A DNA stretch of 6,997 nucleotides from Nitrospirae bacterium RIFCSPHIGHO2_01_FULL_66_17 (GTDB lineage Bacteria; Nitrospirota; Nitrospiria; 2-01-FULL-66-17): the NCBI GenBank assembly GCA_001803875.1, contig MHEO01000073.1, positions 11,767 through 18,763 of the forward strand, in the 5' to 3' direction. Shown piece by piece: positions 5,910 through 6,997 of the stretch. Below the pieces are notes generated by a model that was given only the letters and a program-made list of their open reading frames with translations, was not told where the DNA came from and made no database searches. A program made the translations under genes and the position numbers. Position 1 is the stretch's first letter. Each line of letters opens with the position of its first letter.

Positions 5910-5939
5910 AGGGTAGCAGGTCGTGACGCGAAAAGTCAA
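5910..5939 (-). promoter_or_regulatory. Sigma70-like promoter candidate for ald
   Basis: On the minus strand TTGACT (5939-5934) is followed after 18 nt by TACCCT (5915-5910). The -35 matches consensus at five of six positions. The -10 keeps the key first T, A and last T. Transcription would start near 5903, leaving a leader of about 32 nt with the GGGGAGG ribosome-binding site. This sits in the 114-bp gap after the SDR gene, so ald is probably its own transcription unit. Confidence 0.55.
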
Positions 5940-5985
5940 ACGGGGATTGGCGCGCTGACCATGGGGCCGTCGCACACGCGGGAAC

Positions 5986-6762
5986 TCAATCCATCGTGGC
6001 GCCGCCGCAGAGGTTGAGGGCCTGGCCGGTCATCCCCGCGGCGTCGTCCGAGGCGACGTAGACGGCGAGCGCGCCGACCTCGCGGGGGTCGATGAAGCGC
6101 TTGAGCGGGACCGCGGCCTCCGCCTGGCGACGAAACTCGGCTTCGGAGACGCCCATCGCGCGCGCGCCGTTCGCGATCCCCTGCTCGGCCATCGCCGTCT
6201 CCACCCAGCCGGGACAGAGCGCATTCACCGTGATGCCGCGCGGCGCGAGTTCGAGCGCCAGCGAGCGCGTGAGGCCGATCACGCCGTGCTTGGACGCGCA
6301 GTAGGCCGCGTAGCCCGGCACGCCGAAGCGGCCGAGGACCGACGAGAGGTTGATGATCCGGCCGCGCGCGCGGTCCTGCATGCGCGGCGCGACGGCCTTG
6401 GTGACGAGGTACATGCCGGTGAGGTTGGTGGCGATGATCTCGTGCCAGAGGGCGTCGTCGGGATCGGTCAGCACGGTGATGCCGGAGACGCCCGCGTTGT
6501 TCACGAGGATGTCGATCGCCCCCCACCGCGCGGCGAGCGACTCAACTCCGCGCGCGACCGACGCCCGGTCGGTCACGTCCATCACGACCGCCGTCACCCG
6601 CTCGCCCGAAGGGTTCAACTCCCGCGCCGCGCGCTCGAGCCGCACGGCGTCCCGGGACGCAATCGCGACCCTGGCCCCCTCGGCGACGAACGCCGCCGCA
6701 ATGGCCCGCCCGATCCCCGTCCCCCCGCCCGTCACCAGCGCTGTTCGATCCCGTAACCGCAT
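5986..6762 (-). CDS. SDR-family oxidoreductase (FabG/ketoreductase-like), 258 aa
   Basis: Classical short-chain dehydrogenase/reductase, a cytoplasmic NAD(P)H-dependent alcohol/ketone oxidoreductase; the substrate cannot be read from sequence. Motifs: TGGGTGIG (residues 11-18, cofactor loop), SR at 36-37 after the second strand (suggests NADPH preference), MDVTD (61-65), NNAG (88-91) and the catalytic tetrad Asn113, Ser141, Tyr154 and Lys158 (YCASK). The stretch GITVNALCPGWVETAM (176-191) resembles polyketide ketoreductases and 3-hydroxyacyl-type dehydrogenases. The length of 258 aa is typical. The ATG at 6762 is chosen for GGAGG (6771-6775) with an 8-nt spacer; an upstream in-frame extension to 6822 would run through the promoter. 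It is preceded by a strong promoter candidate and followed by a separate ald promoter, so it is probably monocistronic. It could be a beta-ketoacyl-ACP reductase paralogue or a hydroxybutyrate-type dehydrogenase. Confidence 0.93.
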   Translation of the reverse strand: MRLRDRTALVTGGGTGIGRAIAAAFVAEGARVAIASRDAVRLERAARELNPSGERVTAVVMDVTDRASVARGVESLAARWGAIDILVNNAGVSGITVLTDPDDALWHEIIATNLTGMYLVTKAVAPRMQDRARGRIINLSSVLGRFGVPGYAAYCASKHGVIGLTRSLALELAPRGITVNALCPGWVETAMAEQGIANGARAMGVSEAEFRRQAEAAVPLKRFIDPREVGALAVYVASDDAAGMTGQALNLCGGATMD

Positions 6763-6798
6763 AGGGGATGCCTCCACGTTTCGGTCGATGAGGCCTCG

Positions 6799-6827
6799 AT
6801 GATAGGCGGGCCAGACGGCCAAATCAA
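6799..6827 (-). promoter_or_regulatory. Sigma70-like promoter for the SDR gene
   Basis: On the minus strand TTGATT (6827-6822) and TATCAT (6804-6799) are separated by exactly 17 nt. The -10 matches consensus at five of six positions and the -35 begins with TTGA. The expected start near 6792 gives a leader of about 30 nt with a good GGAGG. This is the best promoter visible in the window and stands out against the GC-rich background. Confidence 0.7.
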
Positions 6828-6882
6828 GGATCGGTCAGGCCGGAGCTGCGGGAAACGAACGACGATGCGGGAAAAGGGAGCG

Positions 6883-6997
6883 TCAGCGATTGACGACGGT
6901 CCTTCGCGGCGGCTCGGCTTCATGCCGCCAATAGTCCGGCGGGAAGTCGTCGACCTGGATCGCCTCCCGCCGGGCCGCGGCGGCGTCGCGGATCGCA
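6883..6997 (-). CDS. C-terminal tail of an unidentified protein (partial)
   Basis: The reading frame enters from the right edge and ends with TGA at 6885-6883, giving 37 residues: AIRDAAAARREAIQ, then VDDFPPDYWRHEAE and PPRRTVVNR. The first half looks like an amphipathic, Arg/Ala-rich helix; the end is proline-rich, charged and probably disordered. The codon pattern is like its neighbours (G/C at third positions) and a frame open to the edge with a natural stop supports a real gene end. I do not recognise the family from this tail. It lies 120 bp upstream of the SDR start, which has its own promoter, so the two need not be co-transcribed. Confidence 0.55.
   Translation of the reverse strand, partial: AIRDAAAARREAIQVDDFPPDYWRHEAEPPRRTVVNR

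Noticed and set aside
4639..5916. A 425-codon plus-strand open frame over tRNA-Pro and ald
   Set aside because: It runs antisense through a tRNA and a full-length alanine dehydrogenase; its His/Arg/Pro-rich translation is typical of GC-rich shadow frames.
6881..6895. CGTCA/TGACG hairpin at the stop of the right-edge gene as a terminator
   Set aside because: Only 5 bp of stem, it overlaps the last sense codons and the stop, and the following pyrimidine stretch is not a U-run.

Overview
The window is GC-rich DNA (roughly two thirds G+C by eye) from a Gram-negative bacterium. The evidence for Gram-negative is a signal-peptide beta-barrel protein ending in Phe and an RpoS-type sigma factor. The C/G-run hairpin repeats between genes, the CFI-box C-terminal domain and the rpoS-apt adjacency resemble what I remember from Deltaproteobacteria/Desulfobacterota and NC10/Rokubacteria-like genomes. 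That placement is an inference from memory; there is no rRNA or other taxonomic marker here.

Layout: the left edge carries the last 50 codons of a plus-strand tyrosine recombinase (XerD-like). A 137-bp spacer follows, holding a composite C/G-rich hairpin repeat. Everything else is on the minus strand. Read in the direction of transcription, from right to left, it runs: the C-terminal tail of an unidentified protein (6883-6997); an SDR oxidoreductase (5986-6762) with its own sigma70-like promoter; alanine dehydrogenase ald (4768-5871), also with its own promoter candidate; a second hairpin repeat; tRNA-Pro(CGG) (4624-4697); acylphosphatase acyP (4325-4609); an RpoS-like sigma factor (3259-4332); adenine phosphoribosyltransferase apt (2739-3251); a secreted beta-helix/FN3/CFI-box protein (953-2728); and an outer-membrane beta-barrel protein (292-960).

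From acyP to the beta-barrel gene the spacing is very tight (8-nt overlap, 7-nt gap, 10-nt gap, 8-nt overlap), so these five genes look like one translationally coupled operon, possibly read from or through the tRNA. Both overlaps use a non-ATG start of the form xTGxxTAA (TTGGCTAA and GTGCGTAA), each with a good Shine-Dalgarno sequence inside the upstream gene. The operon joins a stress-type sigma factor and purine salvage to two exported proteins of unknown function. The exported pair (CFI-box surface protein plus overlapping barrel) is the least understood part and the best candidate for something new. The rest is ordinary chromosomal gene content; I see no phage, CRISPR array, insertion sequence or defence system. 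The many long open frames on the opposite strand are GC-rich shadows.
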